Origin: Vescimonas cirricatena
Lineage (GTDB): Bacteria; Bacillota; Clostridia; Oscillospirales; Oscillospiraceae
Assembly (NCBI RefSeq): GCF_020687045.1
Contig: NZ_JAJEPW010000004.1
Span: forward strand, 1 to 64,000
Direction: 5' to 3'
Length of the DNA: 64,000 nt
Shown here one piece after another: positions 26,343-34,379 of this stretch. The translations under genes were made by a program, and so were the position numbers. The notes beneath the pieces were generated by a model. That model did no database searches and had not been told where the DNA came from. It worked only from the letters and a program-made list of their open reading frames with translations. Every line of letters begins with the position of its first letter. Within the stretch, counting starts at the first letter, position 1.

Positions 26343-26367
26343 ACTTCGGGACAAAGTGTCCCAAAGT
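26343..26367. repeat. GGGAC palindrome, copy 8
   Basis: ACTTCGGGACA, AAG, TGTCCCAAAGT. Lies in the mobC-relaxase gap, 32 bases before the relaxase start. Confidence 0.93.
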
Positions 26368-26399
26368 AAAAATACTGTTTGCCGGAAGGAGGGATTTTT

Positions 26400-27806
26400 A
26401 CGGCGACCACCTACATCCGCCCTTATAAAACAGCGGCGGGAAAAAGTGCAATTCAAACGATGGAGGATCGTTTCACCTATGGCCTGAACCCGGAAAAGCT
26501 GGGAGCCGTATCTTCCTATCTCTGCGATCCGAACACGGCTCCCGCCGAGTTTCTTCTGGTAAAAAGTCAATACCTCGCAGAGACAGGCCGGGCCGTGTCT
26601 CGCGGGGCCCTGTTCTTTCAGATCCGGCAGGCGTTCCTGCCCGGGGAGGTTACGGCGGAAGAAGCAAACCGTATCGGCTATGAAACGGCGATGCGCTGGA
26701 CAAAGGGAAAGTATCAGTTCTTCGTCTGTACGCATACCGACAAGGCCCATATCCACAATCACATTTATTTCAATGCGACGGCCTTTGACCGCTCCCGGAA
26801 ATTTCATAATTTCATTGGTTCGGCCTTTGCCCTGCGGCGGCTCTCTGACCGCGTGTGCATCGAACATGAACTGTCTGTTATCCAAAATCCGCGCCAGCAC
26901 AGCAAGGGCTGCTTTCTTCACTATGGCCAGTGGATCGGGGAAAAGCCGCCCTCTGCCAAGCAGAGGGTACGGCTGGCTATTCTCGCCGCTTTGGAGAAAA
27001 AGCCCACAGACTTCGCCGACTTTCTTCGGCTCATGGAGGAGTCCGGCTTTGTGGTGAAACAGGGGCGCGGTGGTGTTATCTCATTCCTTGCGCCCGGGCA
27101 GGAAAAACCGACCCGGCTCCGGGCTTCCACACTTGGAGTCGGATTTGACCCGGAGGACATCAAGGCGGTAATTGCCGGGGAACGTCCGCTCCCTGAGCTG
27201 CCAGAGGAGCTCACGGTTCCGCCACGGCGAGTTGATCTCATCATCGACATTCAAGAGCGTATGGCCCAGGGCAAGGGCCCGGCCTATGAACGATGGGCCA
27301 AGGTCTACAACCTAAAACAGATGGCTGCCGCGCTCCAGTATTTGCAGGAGCATCATCTGACAGACTATGCGGCGCTGACGGCCCGCACCGAGGCTGCGGT
27401 GGATCACTTTCACAAGCTGTCTGACGAGCTCCGCACAACGGAGGAGGCTCTTTCCAAAACCTCGGAGCTGATGGCTGCCACGGTGGACTATGCCAAGACC
27501 CGCCCGGTGTTTGATGGGTACAAGGCTGCGCGGTATAGCAAAAAGTATCTGGCCCAGCATGAAGCAGAGCTTGCCACTTACCGGGCGGCAAAGGATACCA
27601 TGAACACCATACTGAACGGCGCAAAGCTCCCTAAGATTGAAGCACTAAAAAAATCCCGCCGTGAGCTGGCGGGACAAAAGAAAGAGCTTTATGCAGAATA
27701 CCGGGAGGCCCAGCGGCAAATGCGGGAGGCCGTGGCAATAAAAGCGAACATTGATCATCTGCTCGGCATAACGGACGAGCGTGAGAATAAGGCACAGGAA
27801 CGATAG
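26400..27806 (+). CDS. MobP-type relaxase, probable ACG start
   Basis: About 468 residues. Metal motif THTDKAHIHNHIYFNA (His117, His119, His121) and an N-terminal TTYIRPYK typical of the relaxase/mobilization nuclease family; a long helical C-terminus follows. The family normally begins MA(T/V)T; here that position reads ACG GCG ACC ACC, 7 bases after GGAAGGAGGG. An in-frame TTG at 26379 lies before the ribosome site. ACG is therefore the likely start, giving weak translation, unless it reflects a mutation. Confidence 0.88.
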   Translation, partial: TATTYIRPYKTAAGKSAIQTMEDRFTYGLNPEKLGAVSSYLCDPNTAPAEFLLVKSQYLAETGRAVSRGALFFQIRQAFLPGEVTAEEANRIGYETAMRWTKGKYQFFVCTHTDKAHIHNHIYFNATAFDRSRKFHNFIGSAFALRRLSDRVCIEHELSVIQNPRQHSKGCFLHYGQWIGEKPPSAKQRVRLAILAALEKKPTDFADFLRLMEESGFVVKQGRGGVISFLAPGQEKPTRLRASTLGVGFDPEDIKAVIAGERPLPELPEELTVPPRRVDLIIDIQERMAQGKGPAYERWAKVYNLKQMAAALQYLQEHHLTDYAALTARTEAAVDHFHKLSDELRTTEEALSKTSELMAATVDYAKTRPVFDGYKAARYSKKYLAQHEAELATYRAAKDTMNTILNGAKLPKIEALKKSRRELAGQKKELYAEYREAQRQMREAVAIKANIDHLLGITDERENKAQER

Positions 27807-27840
27807 TGACGGGCCGCAGACTACGGTGCAGCGCACCGGG

Positions 27841-27865
27841 ACTTTGGGACAATTTGTCCCGAAGT
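27841..27865. repeat. GGGAC palindrome, copy 9
   Basis: ACTTTGGGACA, ATT, TGTCCCGAAGT. About 35 bases after the relaxase stop, next to three further palindromes. Confidence 0.92.
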
Positions 27866-27874
27866 ATAGCGGGT

Positions 27875-27943
27875 TTGGGGAGCTCCCCAACAAGCATTTT
27901 TGCGGGTCCTGCGCCCTGCAAAAATTTCGGAGTGTGGCCACAC
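27875..27943. other. triple-palindrome region after relaxase (oriT candidate)
   Basis: Three perfect inverted repeats in 69 bases: TTGGGGAGCTCCCCAA (27875-27890), ATTTTTGC with GCAAAAAT (27896-27925) and GTGTGGCCACAC (27932-27943). No gene. The density of palindromes next to mobC and relaxase genes suggests a transfer origin or a terminator cluster; the nick site is not identifiable by eye. Confidence 0.45.
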
Positions 27944-27983
27944 CCGAATTGCTTGCCAAAACGCGCAACCCGCAACATGGCGC

Positions 27984-28025
27984 AAAAAAACGGAGGTTAC
28001 GCTTTCTTTTACGTTTCCTCCGTTT
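27984..28025 (-). terminator. terminator of the minus-strand XRE gene
   Basis: On the minus strand AAACGGAGG pairs with CCTCCGTTT, followed by a run of seven Ts. It overlaps the last codons of the XRE gene. Confidence 0.6.
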
Positions 28026-28368
28026 CTTTCGATGCTTTCATCGCTTGGATTGTAGCTTCAACGATTTTCAATTCTCTTTCGTCCAAGGCGTTCAACATGG
28101 CATCAATCCGCTTTCTGCACTCGCTCCCGCTATTTTGGGACGGGTAAAAGTATTGATCCACCGATATATCAAACATTGTGACCATCTGATAAAAGGTGTT
28201 GAGGCTTGGATGCTGGCCGTCATTTTCGTTATACATAATGGTACGCGGAGCGCGGTCGACAATATAGGCCAGTTGCTCCTGTGTCATGCCGCTGGCTTCT
28301 CTTGCACGCTTGATGGCGAGCCCTATATCGTGAAAATCAAAGCGTCTTTCATCTCGTTCTATCTTCAT
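28009..28368 (-). CDS. XRE-family regulator
   Basis: 119 residues from the ATG after CAGGTGATGTT; an upstream in-frame ATG lacks a site. Helix-turn-helix at residues 12-70 (IKRAREASGMTQEQLAYIVDRAPRTIMYNEN), with a C-terminal helix. Divergent from the AraC gene, so it may control the cargo or the ICE backbone; its position at the backbone/cargo junction does not decide which. Confidence 0.82.
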   Translation of the reverse strand: MKIERDERRFDFHDIGLAIKRAREASGMTQEQLAYIVDRAPRTIMYNENDGQHPSLNTFYQMVTMFDISVDQYFYPSQNSGSECRKRIDAMLNALDERELKIVEATIQAMKASKETEET

Positions 28369-28473
28369 AACATCACCTGATATGATTTTACATTTCATGT
28401 GATATTATTTGAACGACTATCTATTTCATACTACTGACTATTTAATTTCACTTTAGCAATTGGCGACCCTACC

Positions 28474-28502
28474 TTGACTGCCATCAAAATATAAAGTATT
28501 AT
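28474..28502 (+). promoter_or_regulatory. promoter of the AraC regulator gene
   Basis: TTGACT, a 17-base spacer and TATTAT. Followed at 28507-28520 by the perfect palindrome TTAGCC, TT-centred, GGCTAA, an operator candidate covering the transcription start. Confidence 0.6.
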
Positions 28503-28540
28503 ATGCTTAGCCTTGGCTAACCCAGAAAGGAGGGCATCCA

Positions 28541-29506
28541 ATGACAAGCGAATACATGAACAACCTCTATCGGGATCTGCTCTCCAATTCACCGCAGACC
28601 GTAACGATCCCGATTCCTTCTGATATGGGAACCGGACAAATTGCGCAGGTGGTGACAAAACAGGGTGCCGTTGTTTCAGACTGGAAGATGAATTATTTTT
28701 CTGACATGAATGTGCGCGGGATTAACAGCGAGGACTATATTCAAATGCTGTTCTGCCTGAACGACGGCGTGTCGTGGAATATTGCAGGCAGCAGAGAGGG
28801 CGCTTGTCTTGCAAAGGGAGAATCCTGCATTTACCGTGGACACGGGAAAATGGAGTCTCTCTGTTATGCGCAAAACAGCGACTTCTATTTTAAGAACATC
28901 AAAATTCCCGTTCCATATTTCAAACGTTTATTACAGGACTACTTCGAGGATGGCGAGATTACCGTCTATGAAAAGAAACTGCTGACCGGAATTTCAAAGG
29001 TGAGCATAACGCCCTATATGGAGCATATTTTCGCAGAGTTACAAGACTTTACACATTATCGGGGTGGGCTTGGGTATCTGTTTCTGGAAAGCAAAATCCA
29101 CGAATTGCTGTCAGTATATTTGAGCGAAGTGTTGGAGCTGCGAATCCTCTCGCCGGAATACTGCTGCATATCAAAAAGTGAACGTGATTGCATCATCGAG
29201 GCAAAGAGAATCATTGACAGCGAGCTTGCCTTTGCGCCAAGCTGTGAAGGACTGGCAAGGCAGGTTCAAATCAGCGTCTCTAAATTATCAAGGGGATTCT
29301 CCATGATGTACGGCATTTCGGTTCATGCGTATGTTATTGAGCAGCGGTTAGAGCGAGCCGCAGGATTGTTATTGGAGAGCAATATGAACATTGGGCAGAT
29401 AGCGGTTCTTGTGGGTTATACAAAGCCCAGCAACTTTTCTGCTGCATTTAAGAAAAAGTATGGAGTTATGCCAAAAGATTATCGAGAGGCCAGCCGAATC
29501 AAATAG
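28541..29506 (+). CDS. AraC-family regulator of the transport cargo
   Basis: 321 residues: a long N-terminal sensing domain and a C-terminal double helix-turn-helix (residues about 225-320: LARQVQISVSKLSRGFSMMYG, then NIGQIAVLVGYTKPSNFSAAFKKKYG). The layout resembles siderophore-responsive AraC regulators such as YbtA/PchR types. It precedes the ECF and ABC genes, which it probably activates. Confidence 0.85.
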   Translation: MTSEYMNNLYRDLLSNSPQTVTIPIPSDMGTGQIAQVVTKQGAVVSDWKMNYFSDMNVRGINSEDYIQMLFCLNDGVSWNIAGSREGACLAKGESCIYRGHGKMESLCYAQNSDFYFKNIKIPVPYFKRLLQDYFEDGEITVYEKKLLTGISKVSITPYMEHIFAELQDFTHYRGGLGYLFLESKIHELLSVYLSEVLELRILSPEYCCISKSERDCIIEAKRIIDSELAFAPSCEGLARQVQISVSKLSRGFSMMYGISVHAYVIEQRLERAAGLLLESNMNIGQIAVLVGYTKPSNFSAAFKKKYGVMPKDYREASRIK

Positions 29507-29516
29507 GTGCTTTGCA

Positions 29517-29544
29517 TACCCAAAATAAATACCGATTTTGGGTA
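29517..29544. promoter_or_regulatory. perfect inverted repeat upstream of mptD
   Basis: TACCCAAAAT and ATTTTGGGTA arms, 8-base spacer, 10 bases after the AraC stop; a further half-like TTTTGGGTTGG follows at about 29553. Candidate binding site for the AraC or DtxR-type regulator of the cargo. Confidence 0.5.
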
Positions 29545-29594
29545 GAATGAAATTGCTTTTGGGTTGGATATTGGGCATGAAATTGCTAAAATGC

Positions 29595-29626
29595 GTGGTG
29601 TGGTTAGAACACTCTAACCACACCAC
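29595..29626 (+). terminator. terminator or attenuator before mptD
   Basis: Perfect 14-bp stem (GTGGTGTGGTTAGA / TCTAACCACACCAC), 4-base loop, then ATTTTCATTTTC. It separates the AraC gene from the transport operon, or acts as an attenuator in its leader. Confidence 0.6.
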
Positions 29627-29656
29627 ATTTTCATTTTCTCAGAGGAGGATACTGGT

Positions 29657-30253
29657 ATGAGTTCCCAGAAAAAAAGTTCCCGGCTTGAGGGAAAAGATTT
29701 AATTACTATCGGCATCTACACCGTCATCTATGTCGTGATTGTTATGCTGGTGGCGATGCTTGGCTTTATCCCCATTTTTATTCCGCTGATGGCGGTACTG
29801 TGCCCTTTGATTGGCGGCATCCCCTATATGCTGTATGTTACAAAGGCTAAAAAATTCGGGATGACTGCAATCATGGGTTTCCTGATTGGCCTAATCATGG
29901 TGTTCTTCGGCAACGGCTATCTTACTATGGTAACTGGTCTCGTTGGCGGCCTGTTGGCCGACGTGATCCTGAAAAAGGCGGACTACAAAAGTGCAAAGAG
30001 TACAGTTCTTTCCTGCGGCGTGTTCAGCATCTGGGTGTTTGGCAACTTTGCTCCCATTTTCCTGAACCGTGAAAGCTATATGGTAATGTTGACTGAAGGA
30101 TACGGCGCTGAATATGCAGCTACCCTTAATACATATATGCCTATGTGGATTGCGCCTATTCTGCTGGTTGCCTGCTTTGTGTTTGGCCTTGTCGGAGGTG
30201 TGATTGGGAAAGCTATTTGCAAAAAGCACTTCCAGCGTGCCGGTATTGCATAA
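29657..30253 (+). CDS. MptD-family ECF transporter S component
   Basis: 198 residues, five or six hydrophobic helices (TVIYVVIVMLVAMLGFIPIF, AIMGFLIGLIMVFFG, LLVACFVFGLVGGVIG), the MptD-type substrate-binding subunit of energy-coupling-factor importers. Substrate unknown. Stop overlaps the EcfT start. Confidence 0.82.
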   Translation: MSSQKKSSRLEGKDLITIGIYTVIYVVIVMLVAMLGFIPIFIPLMAVLCPLIGGIPYMLYVTKAKKFGMTAIMGFLIGLIMVFFGNGYLTMVTGLVGGLLADVILKKADYKSAKSTVLSCGVFSIWVFGNFAPIFLNRESYMVMLTEGYGAEYAATLNTYMPMWIAPILLVACFVFGLVGGVIGKAICKKHFQRAGIA

Positions 30254-31005
30254 TGGCGCGGGAAATTCTGCTCAGCAAAAAAACAGAACAAGGGTTACGG
30301 CTCGATCCGCGTACAAAACTGTTGCTCATCTTCATCATAAGCATTTTTGTCATGGGTGGAACAGGCGGAGAAGCTATGGGGCTGATCCGCCTTGTTCTTT
30401 GTACGGTTCCGGCTATATTGCTGCTTACCTCGAAACAATGTGCAAAAGCTGTGGGCTATATTGCTGTGTTTTCTGCTTTTTATGCTGTTCAAATTTATGT
30501 TTTGCCGCACCTTACGGGAATATTGAATTTCCTCGTTCTGTTTACAACAGGATTCTTCTGCCGAATCCTTCCCAGTGTTGCGATTGCTGCCTATGCAGTG
30601 AAAACAACAACGGTCAGTGAATTGATTTCCGGCATGGAAAGAATCCATATGCCTAAAGAAGTGACGATCCCCTTAACGGTCATGTTCCGCTTCTTTCCAA
30701 CTGTCTTTCAGGAGTCAGAAGCAATCAGTGACGCTATGAAAATGCGTGGGATTAAACTTGGAGGGAAAAAATCTTCAAAAATATTGGAGTATAAGCTGAT
30801 CCCGATGATTACCTGCTCCGTGAAAATCGGTGAGGAACTTTCCGCTGCGGCAATTACCCGTGGCCTCGGCGCTCCTGTCAAACGCACAAACATTTGCCAG
30901 CTTAAATTCAATTTTGCCGATGTGGTGCTGATCTTGTTTTGTTGCTTTGTAGTGTTTTGGGCGATTGCTTCCCCGATAATTTCCGCAGGAGGGATTTTGC
31001 CATGA
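30253..31005 (+). CDS. EcfT-like energy-coupling transmembrane protein
   Basis: 250 residues: LDPRTKLLLIFIISIFVMG at the N-terminus, several membrane helices, and the coupling-helix region AISDAMKMRGIKLGGKK with the Ala-Arg-Gly-like motif (MRGI; a second TRGLG follows) that contacts the ATPases. Translationally coupled to both neighbours (TAATG, ATGA). Confidence 0.85.
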   Translation: MAREILLSKKTEQGLRLDPRTKLLLIFIISIFVMGGTGGEAMGLIRLVLCTVPAILLLTSKQCAKAVGYIAVFSAFYAVQIYVLPHLTGILNFLVLFTTGFFCRILPSVAIAAYAVKTTTVSELISGMERIHMPKEVTIPLTVMFRFFPTVFQESEAISDAMKMRGIKLGGKKSSKILEYKLIPMITCSVKIGEELSAAAITRGLGAPVKRTNICQLKFNFADVVLILFCCFVVFWAIASPIISAGGILP

Positions 31006-32468
31006 TAGATTTTCAAAATGTTTCTTTTTCTTATGGTGAAGAATCCAGCGGCGGAGGGATTAGAAATGTCAATCTCACCATAAACACAGGGGAATTTGTT
31101 TTACTCACGGGAGAATCCGGCTGTGGGAAAACAACGATTACCCGTTTGGTAAACGGGCTGGTGCCTCATTATTACGAGGGCAATTTAGAGGGTGATGTCC
31201 TTCTGGACGGAAAAAGCGTATCAGATACGCCGCTTTATGACTTGGCTGCTATGGTGGGATCTGTATTCCAGAATCCCAAAAGTCAGTTTTTCAACGTGGA
31301 TACGGATAGTGAATTAGCCTTTGCCTGTGAAAATTTAGGCTATCCTCAGGAGGATATCCTGAAAAGAATTGACCGGACAGTTTCCGATTATCATATTGAA
31401 GATTTGATGGGGCGAAGCGTGTTTGCTCTGTCCGGGGGCGAAAAGCAAAAAATAGCCTGTGCTTCATCAAGTGTATTGCTGCCGGGAATTATGGTCCTGG
31501 ACGAACCATCTTCTAATTTGGATATGGCTGCTATTGATGACCTGCGGCAGGTCCTGAGCCTCTGGAAAAAGCAGGGCAAAACAATTCTGATCGCAGAACA
31601 CCGCCTTTACTACCTTCACGATCTTGCAGATCGTGTGCTGTATGTAAAAGATGGGGAGATTGAACGGGAATACACGCCTGCTGAATTTGACAGCTTATCG
31701 GATGGCACTCGAAAAGAAATGGGGCTGCGGCCGTTTTCTCTCTCGAAGTTGAAGCCTGCGAATCAGTATCAGGCGCATACAGCTAAACAGATGGAATTTC
31801 AAAATTTCTGCTTTGCGTATAAAAAGCGGGAACCGGAAAGCCTCCATATTCCGAGTGCAGAACTGCCTGTTGGAGAAACGATTGCCATTATCGGTCTGAA
31901 TGGCGCTGGAAAATCTACTCTGGCCCGCTGTATTTGCGGACTGGAAAAGAAGTGTGGCCTTTTGCAGGTTGACGGGAAAACCCTTGATTGGAAAGCCCGG
32001 CTCAAACATTGCTACATGGTAATGCAGGATACCAGCCATCAGCTATTTACCGAAAGCGTGACGGATGAAGTGCTTCTGAGCATTGACAACGAGGATGAAA
32101 CTGTTGTGGATAAAATCCTTAAACAGTTTGATCTGCTGGAATATAAAGACAGGCACCCGCTTTCTCTTTCCGGCGGGCAAAAACAGCGGGTAGCGATTGC
32201 GTCTGCCATTGTGAGTAACCGGGAGATCATTGTGTTTGACGAACCAACCAGCGGGCTTGATCTCAAACATATGCGGGAAGTTGCGCGGAGTTTGAAGTCA
32301 CTCGCGGATCAGGGCAAAACGCTTCTTGTTATTACGCATGATCCGGAGTTGGTGATGGCGGGATGTTCGTATGTAGTCCATATGGAAAAAGGGCAAATAA
32401 AAGAAAGCTATCCATTGGACGAATCCGGCAGTAAAAAGGTCTTGGATTTTTTCCGAATCCGCCAGTGA
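31002..32468 (+). CDS. fused double EcfA-type ATPase
   Basis: 488 residues with two ABC ATPase domains: first Walker A GESGCGKTT, signature LSGGEKQK, Walker B IMVLDEPSS; second Walker A GLNGAGKST, signature LSGGQKQR, Walker B IIVFDEPTSGLD. It is the energising unit of the ECF importer with MptD and EcfT; the two ATPases are fused in one chain. Confidence 0.9.
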   Translation: MIDFQNVSFSYGEESSGGGIRNVNLTINTGEFVLLTGESGCGKTTITRLVNGLVPHYYEGNLEGDVLLDGKSVSDTPLYDLAAMVGSVFQNPKSQFFNVDTDSELAFACENLGYPQEDILKRIDRTVSDYHIEDLMGRSVFALSGGEKQKIACASSSVLLPGIMVLDEPSSNLDMAAIDDLRQVLSLWKKQGKTILIAEHRLYYLHDLADRVLYVKDGEIEREYTPAEFDSLSDGTRKEMGLRPFSLSKLKPANQYQAHTAKQMEFQNFCFAYKKREPESLHIPSAELPVGETIAIIGLNGAGKSTLARCICGLEKKCGLLQVDGKTLDWKARLKHCYMVMQDTSHQLFTESVTDEVLLSIDNEDETVVDKILKQFDLLEYKDRHPLSLSGGQKQRVAIASAIVSNREIIVFDEPTSGLDLKHMREVARSLKSLADQGKTLLVITHDPELVMAGCSYVVHMEKGQIKESYPLDESGSKKVLDFFRIRQ

Positions 32469-32522
32469 ATTTTAGAAATTATGAATGTCAGGGCCGCCTT
32501 GACTGGACAGAAAGATAATGAT

Positions 32523-32556
32523 AAGAGGCCGCTTTACTTTGGCGGCCTCTTGTTTT
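32523..32556 (+). terminator. rho-independent terminator after the ECF operon
   Basis: AAGAGGCCGC / GCGGCCTCTT stem followed by GTTTTT. The next ABC gene starts 40 bases on, so expression there needs read-through or a separate promoter. Confidence 0.65.
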
Positions 32557-32594
32557 TGAAGCACAGACAGTACGGCTCAATATAAGGAGGGCTT

Positions 32595-34379
32595 ATGTTC
32601 AAAAAAATCTTTGAGTACGCAGGGCCATATAAGAAAAATATGTATGTGGCCACGGTTGTCGTACTGGTCAGCGTTCTTATGGGCATCCTGCCTTTTGTGC
32701 TGGCCTATCAGGTGATCGCGCCGCTGGTCATGGGTGAATCTATTGAAGCATCCTTTATCATTTTGCGCGTGGTTCTTGTCTTGGTGTGTCTGGTGCTGCA
32801 AGCCCTTTTCTATGGCTGGGGGCTGAATCTTTCTCACAAAGCCGCTTACGACACGCTGCTCCGTCTGCGGACGGCACTTCAAAAACGGTTTGAAAAGCTG
32901 CCCCTTGGTGTCATTCAGGATAAAGGCACCGGCACAGTCAAAAAGCTGTTCGTGGATGATGTAGACAGTCTGGAAGTTTTGCTGGCTCACTCCATGCCGG
33001 AGGGAATTGCAAACCTGATGATCCCTATTGCGGTTTATGTGGCAATGTTCTTTGTGGATTGGAAACTGGCGCTTCTGTCGCTGGCATCCATTCCGATCAG
33101 TCTGATTGCCATGATGACGATGTATTCCGTTGGCATGAAGAAAATGGGGCCTTACTACATGGCCGGACAAAAGATGAACAATACCATTATTGAGTACATT
33201 AACGGTATGGAAGTTGTCAAGGTATTCAATAAGGACGCAGATTCCTACGAGCGGTTCCGCAAAGATGTATCAGATTATCGGGACTATGCTCTGGCGTGGT
33301 ACAAGGCGGCGTGGCCGTGGATGGCAATTTACAGCAGTCTGCTTCCATGCACCATTATTCTGACTTTGCCTGTTGGCGCATGGTTCGTTCTCTCTGGCTG
33401 GTCTACTCTGCCTAATTTGATCTTGGTACTGTGTCTTTCTTTAAGTATTGGTATGCCGCTGCTGAAATCTCTCGGTTTCCTGCCTACCATGCCCCAGCTT
33501 AACTATAAAATTTCTGCATTGGAGCAGGTGTTGGATGCGCCGGAGCTCCAGCAGACAGAAGGTGCGTTCCACGGGAAAGATGACACCATTACTTATGACC
33601 ATGTTTCTTTCGCTTATCAGACCACACAGCCCGGCCCGGATGGAAAGCCTGTTGTAATTGAGGATGAAGTTCTCCATGACATTTCCTTTACGGCAAAAGC
33701 TGGACAGAAAACAGCCCTTGTTGGTGAATCTGGCTCCGGCAAGAGTACATTAGCGAAACTGCTGATTCACTATTATGACCCACAGAAAGGCAGTATTTCC
33801 ATCGGTGGGCAGAAACTATGCGATATGAGTCTTGAAGCACTCAACAGCCGTATCTCCTATGTGGCACAGGATCAATACCTGTTCAATACCTCTCTGCTCG
33901 AAAACATTCGGCTTGGTCGGCTGAACGCAACGGATGAAGAAGTGGTGGAGGCCGCAAAGAAAGCTCAGTGTATAGAGTTCCTTGAGAAACTTCCGCAGGG
34001 TATTCATTCGATGGCTGGTGATGCAGGAAAAATGCTCTCCGGCGGTCAGCGCCAGCGTATTTCTCTGGCAAGGGCAATCTTAAAGGATGCTCCTATTGTG
34101 GTGCTTGACGAGGCAACTGCCTATGCCGATCCTGAAAACGAAGAAAAGATGGAGGCCGCCATTGCAGAGCTTGTAAAAGGTAAGACCCTTGTGGTTATTG
34201 CACACAAATTACCAGCCATTATGAACGCAGATCAGATTTGTGTTATGGATCACGGAAAACTGGTTGCAACGGGCAGACATCAAGAGCTGATCCAGTCCTG
34301 CCCTAAATATCAAAAGTTGTGGAAAGCGGCACAAGACAGCGCCGAGTGGAAAGTACACACTGCAAAGGAGGGGAAATAA
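32595..34379 (+). CDS. ABC half-transporter with fused ATPase 1 (IrtA/YbtP-like)
   Basis: 594 residues: six membrane helices (1-300), then an ATPase with GESGSGKST, MLSGGQRQRISLARAIL and IVVLDEATAYADP. The exporter-fold topology matches paired siderophore importers (YbtPQ, IrtAB) as well as drug exporters. Context with ECF, AraC and DtxR-type genes favours metallophore uptake. Pairs with the next gene (directly abutting). Confidence 0.82.
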   Translation: MFKKIFEYAGPYKKNMYVATVVVLVSVLMGILPFVLAYQVIAPLVMGESIEASFIILRVVLVLVCLVLQALFYGWGLNLSHKAAYDTLLRLRTALQKRFEKLPLGVIQDKGTGTVKKLFVDDVDSLEVLLAHSMPEGIANLMIPIAVYVAMFFVDWKLALLSLASIPISLIAMMTMYSVGMKKMGPYYMAGQKMNNTIIEYINGMEVVKVFNKDADSYERFRKDVSDYRDYALAWYKAAWPWMAIYSSLLPCTIILTLPVGAWFVLSGWSTLPNLILVLCLSLSIGMPLLKSLGFLPTMPQLNYKISALEQVLDAPELQQTEGAFHGKDDTITYDHVSFAYQTTQPGPDGKPVVIEDEVLHDISFTAKAGQKTALVGESGSGKSTLAKLLIHYYDPQKGSISIGGQKLCDMSLEALNSRISYVAQDQYLFNTSLLENIRLGRLNATDEEVVEAAKKAQCIEFLEKLPQGIHSMAGDAGKMLSGGQRQRISLARAILKDAPIVVLDEATAYADPENEEKMEAAIAELVKGKTLVVIAHKLPAIMNADQICVMDHGKLVATGRHQELIQSCPKYQKLWKAAQDSAEWKVHTAKEGK

